Assembly (NCBI GenBank): GCA_963556495.2
Contig: OY747707.1
Span: 29,279,871-29,343,870, forward strand
Source: Valencia hispanica
Lineage: Eukaryota; Chordata; Actinopteri; Cyprinodontiformes; Valenciidae
Length of the DNA: 64,000 bases
Direction: 5' to 3'
Part shown: piece after piece, positions 22,818 through 33,760 of the stretch
How the letters are laid out: each line of letters begins with the position of its first letter
How positions within the stretch are numbered: position 1 is the stretch's first letter
Translations under genes and position numbers: made by a program
The notes under the pieces: generated by a model
What the model saw: only the letters and a program-made list of their open reading frames with translations
Database searches by the model: none
What the model was told of the DNA's origin: nothing

Positions 22818-23209
22818 CTTTGACACTCTCTGGGCCACTTCCCGGCCAACAGAGAGCCCCTGGACGAATGTGCGAGCAGCAATGAATGCACGGGTAACCT
22901 GAGCCTTGAGCTTCCTGGGCACGTCTCCAAATGGCTTGAGCTCGTCCGTGTACTTACTGATACACTCCAGATAGTCCTCGGTGATGACATACTGGGAGTT
23001 CAGCAGCGTGAACATGCGCTCCAGCAGCCGCGACCAAAAGTCATTAAGCATTTCCTCCAGATTAACGTTCCCTCCTGTGTAGTAGCGCTTGAGCTCGGCA
23101 AACAGGTTCTCAAAGACCTCCGCGTTCTGCATGTAAGGCTTGCCGTAGGTCCTCACAAACATCTCATTCAGGGACCGCTCTGTGTTTTCCAGAAGCTCCA
23201 GGAAGAATT
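22818..23209 (-). CDS. gpc6: Glypican-6, exon 3 (partial gene)
   Basis: A 392-nt exon of the glypican core. It enters with two bases (AA) that complete a Glu codon with the last G of exon 2, then encodes [78 protein letters not shown] and [17 protein letters not shown], ending in [11 protein letters not shown]. The [12 protein letters not shown] and [11 protein letters not shown] blocks are conserved across glypicans; [23 protein letters not shown] favours glypican-6 over glypican-4. The acceptor is ACCCAG|AATTC and the donor AAG|GTAAAG, close to consensus. It ends in phase 0 and joins exon 4 (GTA AAC) in frame. It contributes the alpha-helical, furin-side part of the extracellular core. Confidence 0.97.
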
Positions 23210-23640
23210 CTGGGTTCCAAAAATAAATTAAAAAGAGGGCAATGTCTAATTATGTTGTGCACAACATTTACACATAAAAAATACAGAATTGCAGATTCAG
23301 CAAAAATGACAATAAAATTAAGCATTTCCAAAAAAAAAAAGATCTAGTCATGTTGATTAATAGAAGTACCTGTCACAAGTATTGCCAAACATGGTAAACT
23401 CTTAAAAGTAAATTACAGTATTTCTCAGTGTATATGATCTCAGACTAAGATTTCTTTTTTCTTTTTTTACAAAATCCCTGGTGACACAATTATCATCACC
23501 CTAAAAACACATAAATGTTACTGAACCATTTTGTAATTCATACTTCCCTTTAAAAAAATTAGTGCCTCAGAATTTTTAAATATTAAAAAATGACTTGATG
23601 TTTTCTTCTTTATTTGTACTTAGGTTTTAAGGAATACAAG
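23210..23640. other. Intron 2 segment upstream of exon 3
   Basis: AT-rich, with A-run 23329-23341 and T-rich stretch 23451-23468. The phrase 'ggtgacacaattatcatcaccc' (23481-23502) resembles a Tc1 end like that near 36249 and may be a solitary relic. Confidence 0.4.
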
Positions 23641-23649
23641 TATGTTGCG

Positions 23650-23905
23650 GCACACACACTTAAGAGCTGCAATAAAAAGGACAATGGGCTGAGTACAGAT
23701 GAGCCAGGTCAGAAAACGGCATCAAAGGAGCCATCTGCACCCGCAGCAGCACATCAACAGCAGCTGCCAAGGCACTGACCCAGGGCGCCCAGAGGAGGCA
23801 AGCCCGAGACCCCCACCTCCACCCAAGAGCTACCTGGAGAGCACCCAGGCAGCCACCACTCCCAAGGCAGAGGGCTCCCATAGAGGAAACACTGGAAGGA
23901 AGATT
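23650..23905. repeat. GC-rich unclassified repeat segment
   Basis: A sharp island of C/A-rich sequence ('ccgcagcagcacatcaacag', 'gacccccacctccacccaag') in an AT-rich intron, directly beside a LINE tail. Both strands are open for about 73 codons, but the frame is compositionally biased (Pro/Gln/Gly-rich) and has no domain. It is probably part of a mobile element. Confidence 0.4.
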
Positions 23906-23919
23906 AAAATAACAGCTTA

Positions 23920-24430
23920 AAATATAAAAAATAAACAGTGGATAAATTTGATAAGATCAAATAGTAAACACTGATAAAAAGTATTAAGTAAAATATTTAG
24001 AGCAATTAAACAGTCTATAATAAATAATAAACAGTTAAAAGCTAAACTAAAAGGTGAGTCTTGAGCCTGCTCCTAAAAACATGAATGTTGTCTGGGGCCC
24101 TGAGGTCCTCCAGCAGCCTGTTCTAGAGGTGAGGGCCATAATAATGGAAAGACGCCTCGCTTTGAGTGCATGTCCTGACTTTAGGGATGACAAGGAGGCG
24201 GCTGCCAGAGGAGTGCAGAGACCGTGGAAGATCATATGGTAAAAGCAGTTCTGAAAGATAAGACGGCCCAAGACAATTAAGACGCTTAAAAACCATTAAA
24301 AGAGCCTTAAAATTGATCCTGAAACATACAGGGAGCCAATGCAATGAACTGCAATGAATGAAAGAGAGGTGTAATGTGCACCCGCATCCTGGTCTTTGTC
24401 AGGACATGTGCTGCTGAATTTTGAGCATAT
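23920..24430 (-). mobile_element. CR1/L2-type LINE, reverse-transcriptase C-terminal relic
   Basis: The minus strand (24344 down) reads HWLPVCFRINFKALLMVFKR then LNCLGPSYLSELLLPYDLPR, then SGSRLLVIPKVRTCTQSEAS and, after frame slips, a tail resembling 'RLKTHL'. This LHWLPV...F-x-K...PSYLSELL...VPKVRT order is the conserved end of fish L2-superfamily LINE proteins. The A/T-rich tail at 23920-24040 would be the 3' end. Confidence 0.85.
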
Positions 24431-25800
24431 AAAGGTTAAAAAACACTTGGCCTAAAACTGAACCCTGGGGCACACCACATGTAATCCTGTGTACCTTAGA
24501 GGAGCAGGTATCTAAACTTACCATAAAAGTCTTGTCTGCACATATAAACATTTGTGTAACCTGGCATGACAACAATGCTTTCTTACAGTGGCAGTCTCAA
24601 TTCAGTAGAAGACAAAACAGTAAAAGTCTGTTTGTCCATCTCTCTATCCATCTATCTACTATAGTCTTTCCAGTAGGTTCTGGATTTATCCTAGTCCTTC
24701 TCTGAGCTTAGCATGCCCACAACATTTCTAAAGAACATTATGTCTTGGCTCAGTTTTTTGCTAAGGGTATGGGACCCCTTAACTGCATTAGGACTTCACA
24801 AAATCTTGGACAAGAACCTTCTTCTGTCAGCCTGAACACAGACGATTGGTTATGGATCTGTAGTATCAAGTCATGTTTTGCCTGGGATGAACTAGGTATT
24901 TCACTGAATATTTAATTCAAATCTTGGGAACGAATTGTAACTGTAATGGATAATATTTTATAGCTGTGATTGACATTCTATATGAAACTATGATAAAAAT
25001 AGAGACATTCAATTTGTTTTGATTGATTAAACTTACAAAATCCACAGGGGATCAAATTATTTTGTCTTTGTCAAATTTTCAAAAGTTAATTTTGTGTGCT
25101 CCCAAAGTTTCAGCTTCATTTGCAGTTCGTCTTCCTGCTGCTTTTATTTGAAGATTCATATTTTTCTCCTGACTATGATCCTTCGCTCTCCCTCCAAATC
25201 TGAATAGAGCTTCCACAAATAGATCCAACTGTTCTCCATATTCATATAACAAAACAATGTGATAGACCACCATGACAAAATATCTGTTTTTAAAGTACCT
25301 TATGGGGAGTAGCTTAATGTTTTATAACACGGATACACTGCCTTGCTGTCCCTGTATTTTTGTGCCTGGTTTGTTCCCTTTTCATTGTCCACCTGACAGC
25401 ATTATGAAACATTTTATCAAAGCATCCTTCCTTTCTTAAAAAAGACTAGGCAGACAGAAAAAAGACTAACCACTGCAATTCAAATTTGTGATCAATAAGG
25501 TGTTTAAACTCTTGAATGCATCGTTTTGATGTTTATGTTAAGTGTTTAAGAATTCATCCATCTCATGAGGTAGGACAATACACAATACTGGGTTTATAAG
25601 GATGAGACATGATAAGAATATTTTAACGAAAACGGAGAATCCCATTTTTTTATTTTTACAGACAGGGGAAAGATTTCTCGATTTTCAAAATGTGTTTTAA
25701 AGAAACTATAATTAGCACAGGCTTAAAGACACATTGATATGGCTAATTTTGCAATTTCACAAATAAAAGGAAGGCCTCTTAAATCTCAAAAACTGCTTTT
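24431..25800. other. Intron 2 segment, mostly unrecognised
   Basis: 'aaccctggggcacaccacatg' (24461-24481) is likely more LINE/repeat-derived sequence upstream of the tail. The rest is AT-rich with no supportable gene. Confidence 0.45.
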
Positions 25801-25802
25801 CA

Positions 25803-25880
25803 TTCTCTGTTTATCATCTTCCGCTTATCCGAGATCGGGTCACTGGGGTAACAAGTCCAGGTTCTATGCATTTCCAGTCC
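25803..25880 (+). repeat. Short relic of a common fish repeat
   Basis: Contains 'tcatcttccgcttatccgag' immediately followed by 'atcgggtcactggggtaaca', a sequence that recurs across teleost genomes as part of a dispersed retroelement-type repeat. Only about 80 bp is recognisable. Confidence 0.6.
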
Positions 25881-25913
25881 AGGTGAGATATATAGTACCT
25901 AATGACCAGTCTA

Positions 25914-26573
25914 AAGCCTAGTTTATACTTCTCCATCTGCGGAGACAAGCAGCGCCATTATCCGTTGACGCAAGGGCTCGCCGTCAATCATGCAAGGATG
26001 CACAGAGTAGAGGCCAATTTTTTAACTAACCATCGAATGCAACAGAGAGCGTACGTCTGTGATTGGTCAGCCCAAGATCAACCCAGATCCTTTCACCAGA
26101 AAGGTGCTCTACAGTCAATGTAATTAGCAGTCAATGCAGCTTTCAGGCACTACATGCTTTATATTGCAAGGTCAGTTTATCTAATATGGTCTTTTGGTGA
26201 TTTTGAACACCAGGAGGTGTAGAGAACAACAGAACACAACAGACTGCTGTGTTTGTTTGTTTCCATACATTCTTGGAGCATTCTATGAGCTGCACTTCTA
26301 GTAAAAACCTTTCCAGTTCAATCAAAACTCACTCTCTGTCAGCCATTGCTCCTTAAGTGGAAATGCATTTACAAGCTGAAGAAAATAAATTGTCATTGAC
26401 CAGAGACATCACTGCAATGGTAGGCAGACCCAACAGAAAAGGTCTGCACCCCCTGCTGTCCTGGCAGAGAATCGCTTTGCAATCCTGACACACCAACAGA
26501 GAAGTAAGGAAAACGTTTCCGTCAATACATGTGCGTGTGCAAACTTGCTGACAGAGAAGTAAAAACTAGGCTT
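25914..26573. mobile_element. Non-autonomous DNA transposon with ~30-bp TIRs
   Basis: The left end aagcctagtttatacttctc mirrors the right end, whose reverse complement is aagcctagtttttacttctc, extending about 30 bp. Length about 660 bp. No transposase is readable. The flanks do not show an obvious target duplication, so the superfamily is unassigned (hAT or Harbinger are the likely choices). Confidence 0.75.
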
Positions 26574-27985
26574 GAGTGATTTAATCATTGGTGACCAACA
26601 TGCAATTGGCAGCCATCAGAATGATTTTGTGTAGCATCCAGACCAGAAATTGGGAAAACGCCAGCACAGGTGGTTGATGCAACTGGACGCTTTTTTAAAA
26701 GCTTTAGTCGAAATTTTTACTAAAAACTCTAAAATCTTTTGCATAAAGCGTTTGCCTTTTTCAACCAAACTTTTGCCTGAATTTTAACGTCACAGTAAGT
26801 ATGACCGCAAACATCCAGTGATATTTACTCTGAAGAAAGAATTACATATTCTGTACCTTTTGCATCATTCACAATTAATTGCCAGTTATAGTATGCTCAC
26901 ACTGTTTACTAATCATTCGTATCTTGTTCGTCACCTTTTCGTTTTCAACAAAAGTCTGCACATGAATGGTTTAAAAGTATCTGAGGCTCCTTTCATGCTT
27001 ATAAAAGTGTTGTTATCCACCCCAAACAGTCTTGCCAATTCTTCCCTTTTTGCATAATTGATTGTGTGCGTGTAACAGTAATGTGTGCTGTGGATGAGAG
27101 AAACAGTTGTGGAAGAGGCAAAAAGAGATAAAACAAAACCCCATAAATATGTTGAAATCTTCAAATGAACTCTCTCATGTCATTTTTTTTATGTTGCAAC
27201 TTCAGCCTCCACCTTTCTTTGGGCTTGGCAAAAGAGAAACAATAGAGTTTACTAGGTTTTACTGTATGTATTTTTTTCCTATCTTGGACTTTTAGTTCTT
27301 ATGTCTTGTAGATATCTTAGACACAGAAAATTTTACATTAACATTCATCAGGGGGTTCACACACATGCAACTCTTTTGCACTATGGATGTGGAGTGGTGA
27401 ACATCTGCTCTGACTGCAGTTGAGGGGGACCATTGCATGCCACATGTGAGTGTTTTGGGACTGGAGTCCACTGCTGCTCCTTGAGAAGATCAAAAACAAT
27501 ATCTGCCTTTATTTCAGTCTTCTATGTGTCCAGAACACCATGAAAATGTCTAGAATTGTTGCTAGTTTCTTTTTTTGAAAGAGTTGCTAGAGGTATCACA
27601 GGTTTAAGTTGGCAACAGTGACCCAACATACAGCCTTTAAATATCCAATTTTGTCAAGACAATAGTGTAACCCGATAAAAACTTAGAGCTTAAATAACCT
27701 ACTTTTATATCCAAAGAAAATAACATTTTAAACCTATTTCACCTGCATTGAAGGTGTGTCAGGCCTGGTTTGGGAGGTGAAGTAGAAAATAGGGCTACAG
27801 AGTGATGTTACCATGTGGAGGCTGTGTTCGGACTGCAGCAGTGTTAAGGTGGGTGGTAAAAATCAGTAAATGCAGTCAAGATTAAACAAAAAAACTGTGC
27901 AACAGCCTTTTCCATAAGCATCATTCGGTAGCTTCAGTATATGGCCATCTTTTCTGTTCCCCTCTGTGGGACAATAAAGGATGTT
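26574..27985. other. Intron 2 segment without recognised genes
   Basis: AT-rich intronic sequence. The 27960-27990 stretch 'ctctgtgggacaataaagga' resembles a retroelement 3' end that leads into the adjacent pentanucleotide repeat. Confidence 0.45.
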
Positions 27986-27990
27986 TCTTT

Positions 27991-28035
27991 TCTATTCTAT
28001 TCTATTCTATTCTATTCTATTCTATTCTATTCTAT
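27991..28035. repeat. (TCTAT)n microsatellite
   Basis: Nine uninterrupted copies of tctat. It directly follows 'gtgggacaataaagga', so it may have grown from the tail of a retroelement insertion. Confidence 0.95.
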
Positions 28036-28039
28036 TATT

Positions 28040-30060
28040 ACAGCCCCCTCCTGATTGACTTGCAAATAAACAATAGAAAACTTATTTGGGGCACAACCGA
28101 CCTGTTGTCTTCATTTGTTTGTGCCGCCCCATGATGAAATGGCAATCTGGGTAGAGAGCCACATCGCCCATGTAAAATAAAGCCACTAATTCGGCCAATA
28201 AGAGGACTGTGATGCTGAGTTCATTCCTCATTAGGGGTAGATGTCTAACACACATTTATTGCAAAATGTTACATCAGCATAGCTCTGTTACACTACTTGC
28301 CCCACACTACTTTGTAGTACCTGGCCTGCTGACTGCTGTCCTATGAACACCAGAAAGATTGGCTCGTCTTTGTGGCCATATCGTGAAAAGGTCTTTTGAG
28401 TCTTTGAACTATGTAACTGTCAGAACTTTATCTGAGTCAGGCTTTTGAGTAGACTAATACATCTGCTATAACTACCAGCTTTTTTTCCAAGTGAAAACGC
28501 TCTTAAAACAGTTCACCGGATGTAGGTCACATCTCAACCCCACATGAGATATGCACATTTCAGGCAATTATCATAATGGTCCAGACAAAAGTGTAATGGA
28601 TTCAAAGTGGTCATTATTTCTGAGCAATGCAGGTGAAGAAAAATGACATAACTATCTATGATATCACAGATCACATTTGACTAGTTTTATCAAGAGCACA
28701 TTAAGAGAAAGTGTGAAAAAAGGGTCTTACTTTCATGGATGCACAACGCCTAAAATAATATGTTATCCTGAATAAGAATTTATTTTTAGCCATTCCATAG
28801 AAGGTAAAGATTCCAGCTGATCCTATATCTGTTTAATAGAAAACAGCTTCTGATTTATCGTATACAATTTGTCTGAAATGGAGTTGCTATTTTGTCACAA
28901 TTAATACTTGTCAATTTCAACATCTTATGAGGATTAGTAGGTTTTGAATTACTGCAATAGCATCTCTGGGGAACTGATAAAATTAGCTTACCTTTTGCTA
29001 CACTTTTGTAGCTTTCATCACAAACTCTTTGTTTAACATGCAATTTAAAAAAAACAACAGTAGTAGAATGAACTCGGGTAGCATTAAATATGCAGGGTTT
29101 CAAACATTATTTGTGCCTAACTGATGGGTTTTTCTTAGTAAGATCAGTCAGCAGTGCTGTGGGATATGCTAAATGAATAATGACAGCTTTTGAGAAAAGT
29201 TCACTCAAAAATAAAACATTGTATTTAAAATAAAATCAGTGCAGTCATTTTTAAACAAGGAAAATCACTAAATATGAGCAGTTTATTCTTAATGTGCATA
29301 AGATATTTATGTAAGCTATCCCTGTCTTGAAGTGATTAGAGGGAATAATTATTGCACCTTATGAATAGTCTGACTGAATCTGAAAACATGAGAAAACAAT
29401 ACATCATCACTGAATTAATAAGCATTCATGGGAACAATTGGGTGTGGCAAGGTAACAAAAAAATTGTAAGGCTTTCATAAATCTTAACATCAATAATTAA
29501 TATGTTTGACCAAATTAAGATGCAAAAAGACAAGACTGAAATATTGGCCAGCAACAAATTTAATAATCTCGGCGTGCTGGGAGCTCATAATATTTCACTG
29601 ACAAATCTCAGTTTGGCACTGACTTCTTGCTGTGTACACAAGACTGTGCAGAGGTTTTACAGAGCTTTTCTTGCTCTCTGTTTCTGTGCTTCAACAGAAA
29701 TCGATTGATGGATGGTTTCTGTGATTGCAAAGATATCAGCAGTCTATTTCAACAATCTTGAAACACAGTATTCCTGTGTTGAATTTCTGAGCTACATAAT
29801 AAAGGTAGACAATTTTTTCTGAATTTGTGGGGGGAAAGTGTTTTTTGGAAACAGTGATATAAAAAGTCAATCAAAAAAGCAAAAAAGCCAAATAAGGAGA
29901 ATAATCAGTTGATTTTTTACTTTTTTATTTCTAAATGGCTCTTATTCATCTGGAAATGATACTGCTTGTGTGTCTGCATTCACTCTTACAAATTAAATCA
30001 AGTGATAACAGCTAAATTCAAGACCTAAAGTATGATAGCAAATAAACCAGGTTATATAGT
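28040..30060. other. Intron 2 segment without recognised features
   Basis: AT-rich sequence. No exon-like frame or repeat boundary that I can support. Confidence 0.5.
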
Positions 30061-30065
30061 CAGAC

Positions 30066-30312
30066 AGGGCTTTGCAACTGTATCATTACCCCTTTAACCT
30101 TTTCCCATTTTGTCATTTAATAACAACAAACTGAAGTGCCTTTTATTGGGATTTTTAGGTGACAGACAAACACACAATAGCACAGATAACTGTGAAGAGA
30201 AAGGATGAGTTTATTGTTTTTATTTTTTTTGGTAGGTATTATTATCTTTTAGCTTCACTGCTCTGCACTACTTTGTGTTGGTCTATGACATAGAATCCCC
30301 CAAAAACGTTTT
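30066..30312. mobile_element. Tc1-derived MITE or solo terminal repeats
   Basis: 'ggctttgcaactgtatcattac' at the left and 'ctactttgtgttggtctatgac' plus 'atagaatccc' at the right correspond to the two ends of a fish Tc1 subfamily ('...tttattgggattt' at 30141-30155 is also in the repeat). The transposase is absent, leaving about 245 bp. Confidence 0.65.
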
Positions 30313-30321
30313 GACGTTTAG

Positions 30322-30995
30322 GCAAGGCAATTTTATTAGTATAGCACACTTTCAACAACAAGGTAATTCAAGGTGCTTTACATGATTAAGGGGTAAAATA
30401 AAAATAGCAGTAAAACACAGACAAAGCATATAAAGTAAAAACTGCAATAAAGCAAGAAGCACACAAAACGTATGATACATGAAAACATTACTGAAAGGCA
30501 GCTCAAAACAGATACGTTTTTAGTTGTGATTTAAAATAACTCACTGTTTCAGGAGCTTTGCACTTGACTGGAAGTTTGTTCAAGATTAGGGGAGCATAGA
30601 AACTGAAAGCTGCTTTTCCATGTTTGGTTCTAATTCTAGGGATACTGAGTAGACTGGAGTTAGAGGACCTGAGTGTTCTGGTGGGTTGGTATAGTAACAG
30701 CAGATCTTCAACATACTTTGGTGATAACCCATTCAATGATTTATAAACTACTAAAAGTATTTAGAAGTCTATTCTCTGAGCTACAGGGAGCCAGTGTAAG
30801 GACTTTAGAACTGTTGTGATGTGCTCTACTTTCCTGGTTCTAGTGAGAACACCTGCAGCAGCATTCCGGATCAGCTGCAGCTGTCTGATTGACTTTTTAG
30901 GCAGACCTGTGAGAACGCTGTTGCAGTAATCAATCCGACTAAAGATAAACGCATGGATTAGTTTCTCGAGGTCCTGTTGCGACATCAGTCCTTTA
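30322..30995 (-). mobile_element. CR1/L2-type LINE, 3' end with reverse-transcriptase C-terminus
   Basis: Two consecutive minus-strand frames form one interrupted protein. From 30985: QDLEKLIHAFIFSRIDYCNS, then LTGLPKKSIRQLQLIRNAAA and LKSLHWLPVAQRIDF. From 30736: LSPKYVEDLLLLYQPTRTLR, then FYAPLILNKLPVKCKAPETV, then FKSQLKTYLF. A frame break lies near 30745-30761. The 3' untranslated tail (30322-30390, 'aggcaaggcaattttattag' on the plus strand) is the well-known end of fish L2-type LINEs. The 5' end is truncated, as is normal for LINE insertions. Confidence 0.92.
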
Positions 30996-30999
30996 TGGT

Positions 31000-31619
31000 T
31001 AACATGATATGAAAAGGTTTTTTAAGGCAAACTGGAACCAAACAGATATCTCTGACAGCAGAATTGACAGAACCTCCATCTATAAAGCCAGCCCTGAATA
31101 AGCTACAAAGATTATATGCTGTAGAATAAACAGCTGTAATTACCAGCAGAACGCTCAGTGATCTCTGCAGGACTCCAACCAGTCAAAGACGGAGCCCATC
31201 ACTCTGTAAGTGCCAGTTAAAAGCACAAAGAATAACACAAGCAACTTGGTTTTCAGCCCTTTTTAGGTTCCATTCCTGTACATGAAGCAAGTTATTGTGC
31301 CCTGCTTTACATTCCACATGCCAATCATAAACTGGGTCATTGATTAGAGGAGCAGCTCTGAGTGCAAGACAGACAGTCCTTTTATTTTCCTTTTTCCTTC
31401 TGGTAATATCTGAGGCAAATCTACCACCCAGTAACACAATGGCACTTTGAAGCACAGGCTTTAAATGCACAAATATAGATGGATACATCTGTCAAGACAA
31501 AAAAAAAAAGCTTTACTGTTTCACTGATGTTTTTATTCATTGGATGTAGTATTTGTGAGGTTGTGATTTATGTTTTTGGTCACATGACTCGATTGATGTC
31601 TTATAATTGAAGCACCTGT
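31000..31619. other. Intron 2 segment without recognised features
   Basis: The minus frame 31183-31488 (101 codons) has ordinary composition but no domain that I recognise, no clear acceptor upstream, and sits between repeats. I treat it as non-coding. Confidence 0.45.
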
Positions 31620-31695
31620 TGTTCATTTTATGTGTAAGCCCTGAAGAAGACCGTTTGAGCGGTCGAAACGCGTTGGCATGTCCCTCTAGACAGAA
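31620..31695 (+). repeat. Retroelement-like tail, left piece split by a piggyBac insertion
   Basis: Contains ccctgaagaagaccgtttga, the perfect stem gaccg...cggtc (31649-31664) and 'gaaacgcg'. Hairpin-plus-'gaaacg' segments occur near the ends of several fish retroelements (Penelope-like or LTR types). The sequence appears to resume after 33646. Confidence 0.35.
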
Positions 31696-32234
31696 TTAAC
31701 ACTACAACGGCCACTATACTGTAACTACCAGAACGGCCACAGGCGGTCATTTTGACTGTTGTATTTAAAACCTCATTTAATGACCTTGCGAGTTTACTAC
31801 TGAGATAATACAAAAATAATTAGCTAAACAATGTTTTAAAAACCAAAATAAGGCAAAAATGACCATTTTTAAATGAATAGACTAAGTTTAATTATGCAAG
31901 CTTTTACCTGAATCGAACATCAGCCTCAAACTATTAGCCTAGTGTAACATACATAGAAGAGCATTTCTTTCTCAACTAATTTGAAAAAATTTACAAAAAC
32001 ATATTACTATAAATTTACAACAATATTAGTTTCCTTTATTACAGAAACAAAATAGAAACGATTTTTATATGATCAAAATATATGTATTAAAGGAACGGCA
32101 GGCATGTAATAGAAGCAAAAGAACAAGCTGGATGTCAAAACTCAGTAAAAGGAGCTATAAATGCAAGAATATCTATATTATTTTAACTATTTATACTATT
32201 TACAATGAGGCTAATACAATTATTTACAGCACAA

Positions 32235-32350
32235 AGGAAGTGCAAATCAACTCTCTTCACCTGGCGCAACTCCCGCACATAGCTTTGCAGCTTCTGCTGC
32301 AGGTGTCGGAAGTTTAATTTTTTGCGCAGCTTCTCGCGTCGCACCTCCGC
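32235..32350 (-). pseudogene. Inverted second copy of the piggyBac cysteine-rich C-terminus
   Basis: The minus strand reads MRRCDARSCAKN, a stop, then TSDTCSRSCKAMCGSCARRR and a terminal ...FVL stop, matching the end of the plus-strand copy. The adjacent outward sequence also mirrors: 'agcacaaaggaagtgcaaat' (32229-32248) against 'atttgcgcttcctttgtgct' (32902-32921), and 'gctggatgtcaaaactcag' (32125-32143) against 'ctgagttttgacatccagc' (33015-33033). Confidence 0.82.
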
Positions 32351-32389
32351 ATTTCAGCCCCAGAGGTCCTTTTTCAAGAAAACGATGTC

Positions 32390-32926
32390 CAGAAATAGAT
32401 TTTAAGAATCATAACATTTATCAGGGAAAGCCCCGCAAAGATGTCTGTGTACTTAGCACTGTGCACACGGCTGTGGGCATAATTGACGGTCCGGAGTCTG
32501 TGCAATACTACAACAAAACAATAGCCTGGATATCCTGGATCAGATGGCTAGAAGTATTCCACAAAGGGTGGTACACAGAGATGGCCCATCACTGTTTTTT
32601 ATAATATTCTTGACCTTGCAGGAATAAATGCCCATGTGCCGTTCCAGAAGTGCGTTGGCACCCAGATCCCACCATGTAAATTCCTGCTGCAGCTCAGAGA
32701 GGAGCTTTTAGCTGAGTTTATGGAGGGCAGACGGCCATCAAAGCAGGTGAAACACGGTGGTGTTTTAGACCATTCAGTTTCCAATGTGCAAAAAAGGAGG
32801 CAGTGCCAGGTGCGGAGAAGCTGCACTAAAAATGAAACTTCCAACACCTCCAGCAGATGCTGCAAAGCTATGTGCGGGAGTTGCACAAGGCGAAGAGAGG
32901 TGATTTGCGCTTCCTTTGTGCTGTAA
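32390..32926 (+). pseudogene. piggyBac transposase C-terminal part, frameshifted
   Basis: Reading across frames gives a KPRKDV...STVHTA block, then PESVQYYNK, LDILDQMARS, a F-YNILDLAGINAHVPFQKC block (about 32598-32650), then FMEGRRPSKQVKHGG and the cysteine-rich end CQVRRSCTKNETSNT followed by CCKAMCGSCTRRREVIC (to 32922). A cysteine-rich C-terminal domain is typical of piggyBac transposases and binds the terminal repeats. At least one frameshift precedes 32636, and no catalytic Asp triad is complete. Confidence 0.85.
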
Positions 32927-33646
32927 ATTATTTTATTAGCCTCATTGTAAATAGTTTAAATAGTTTAAATAATACATATTCTTGGATTCATGAGCTATAA
33001 ATTTTTTTCTTCTTCTGAGTTTTGACATCCAGCTTGTTCTGTTGCTTCTATTTCATACTTACATACTTTCACCGTTACCCTTCAGGCTACATATATTTTG
33101 ATAATATAAAAATCTTTTTTTTTTTTTTTTCTGTGATAAAGGAAACTAATATTGTCAATTTAAAGCAATGTGTTTTTGTTAAATTTTTCAAATGAGTTGA
33201 TTGAAAAAAATGCTCTTCTCCGACACCCGACATGATATCTTACATGTATGTAACACTAATAGTTTGAGGCTGATGTTCGATTCAGGTAAAAGCTTGCATA
33301 ATTAAACTTTGTCTATCAAATTACAAATAGTCGTTTTTGCCTTATTTTGGTTTTTAAAACATTGTTTAGCTAATTAACTTTCATATATTCTCAGTAGTAA
33401 ACTTGCAAGGTAATTAAATGAGGTTTAAATATGACAGTCAAAATGACTGCATGGCCGAAATAGGTAGAAATGATTGTAATTCATCTATCCTTTGAACACT
33501 AAATATGAAATCTATTTTTATTAAAGTTTACCGAGTTTTAGGAAAAGTCATGAAACAACAAGGCTTTATGTCCTTTTTTCATAAAGTAATTAAACATACA
33601 AATTGAAAAACAGTCAAAATGACTGCCATGGCCGTTCTAGTGTTAA

Positions 33647-33760
33647 AGGACTTTTATTTACCAGAGTGCCTCGGATCCACTCCTCTTTTTTCATTTCATT
33701 GGATTTTCCTTTTTGGATCCTGATGAGCACCGGTTTGCCACACGAATCTCCCACAGAAGC
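33647..33760 (+). repeat. Retroelement-like tail, right piece
   Basis: Begins 'aggacttttatttaccagag' then 'tgcctcggatccactcctc'. Placed after the 31620-31695 piece with the piggyBac element and one TTAA removed, it reads as one continuous tail of about 190 bp. Family not assigned. Confidence 0.35.

Larger units (their letters stand above)
31700..33642. mobile_element. piggyBac-type transposon with inverted duplication of its transposase end
   Basis: Flanked by TTAA (31696-31699 and 33643-33646), the piggyBac target. Terminal repeats are cactacaacggcc on the left and, reverse-complemented, cactagaacggcc on the right. Subterminal sequence is also inverted: 'tttaaaaaccaaaataaggc' (31834-31853) against 'gccttattttggtttttaaaa' (33338-33358). 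The interior has a transposase C-terminus on the plus strand (32390-32926), and a second copy of its last part on the minus strand (32235-32350) followed outward by mirrored 3' sequence. About 1.94 kb; the N-terminal and catalytic regions are missing, so it is non-autonomous. Confidence 0.9.

Noticed and set aside
24047..24242. Plus-strand frames over the LINE tail
   Set aside because: Antisense shadows of the minus-strand L2 protein relic.
27991..28035. CRISPR-like array of short repeats
   Set aside because: Simple pentanucleotide microsatellite in a vertebrate intron; no spacers.
31183..31488. 101-codon minus-strand frame as a possible host exon
   Set aside because: Composition is plausible, but no recognised domain, no convincing acceptor or donor, and it lies between repeats.
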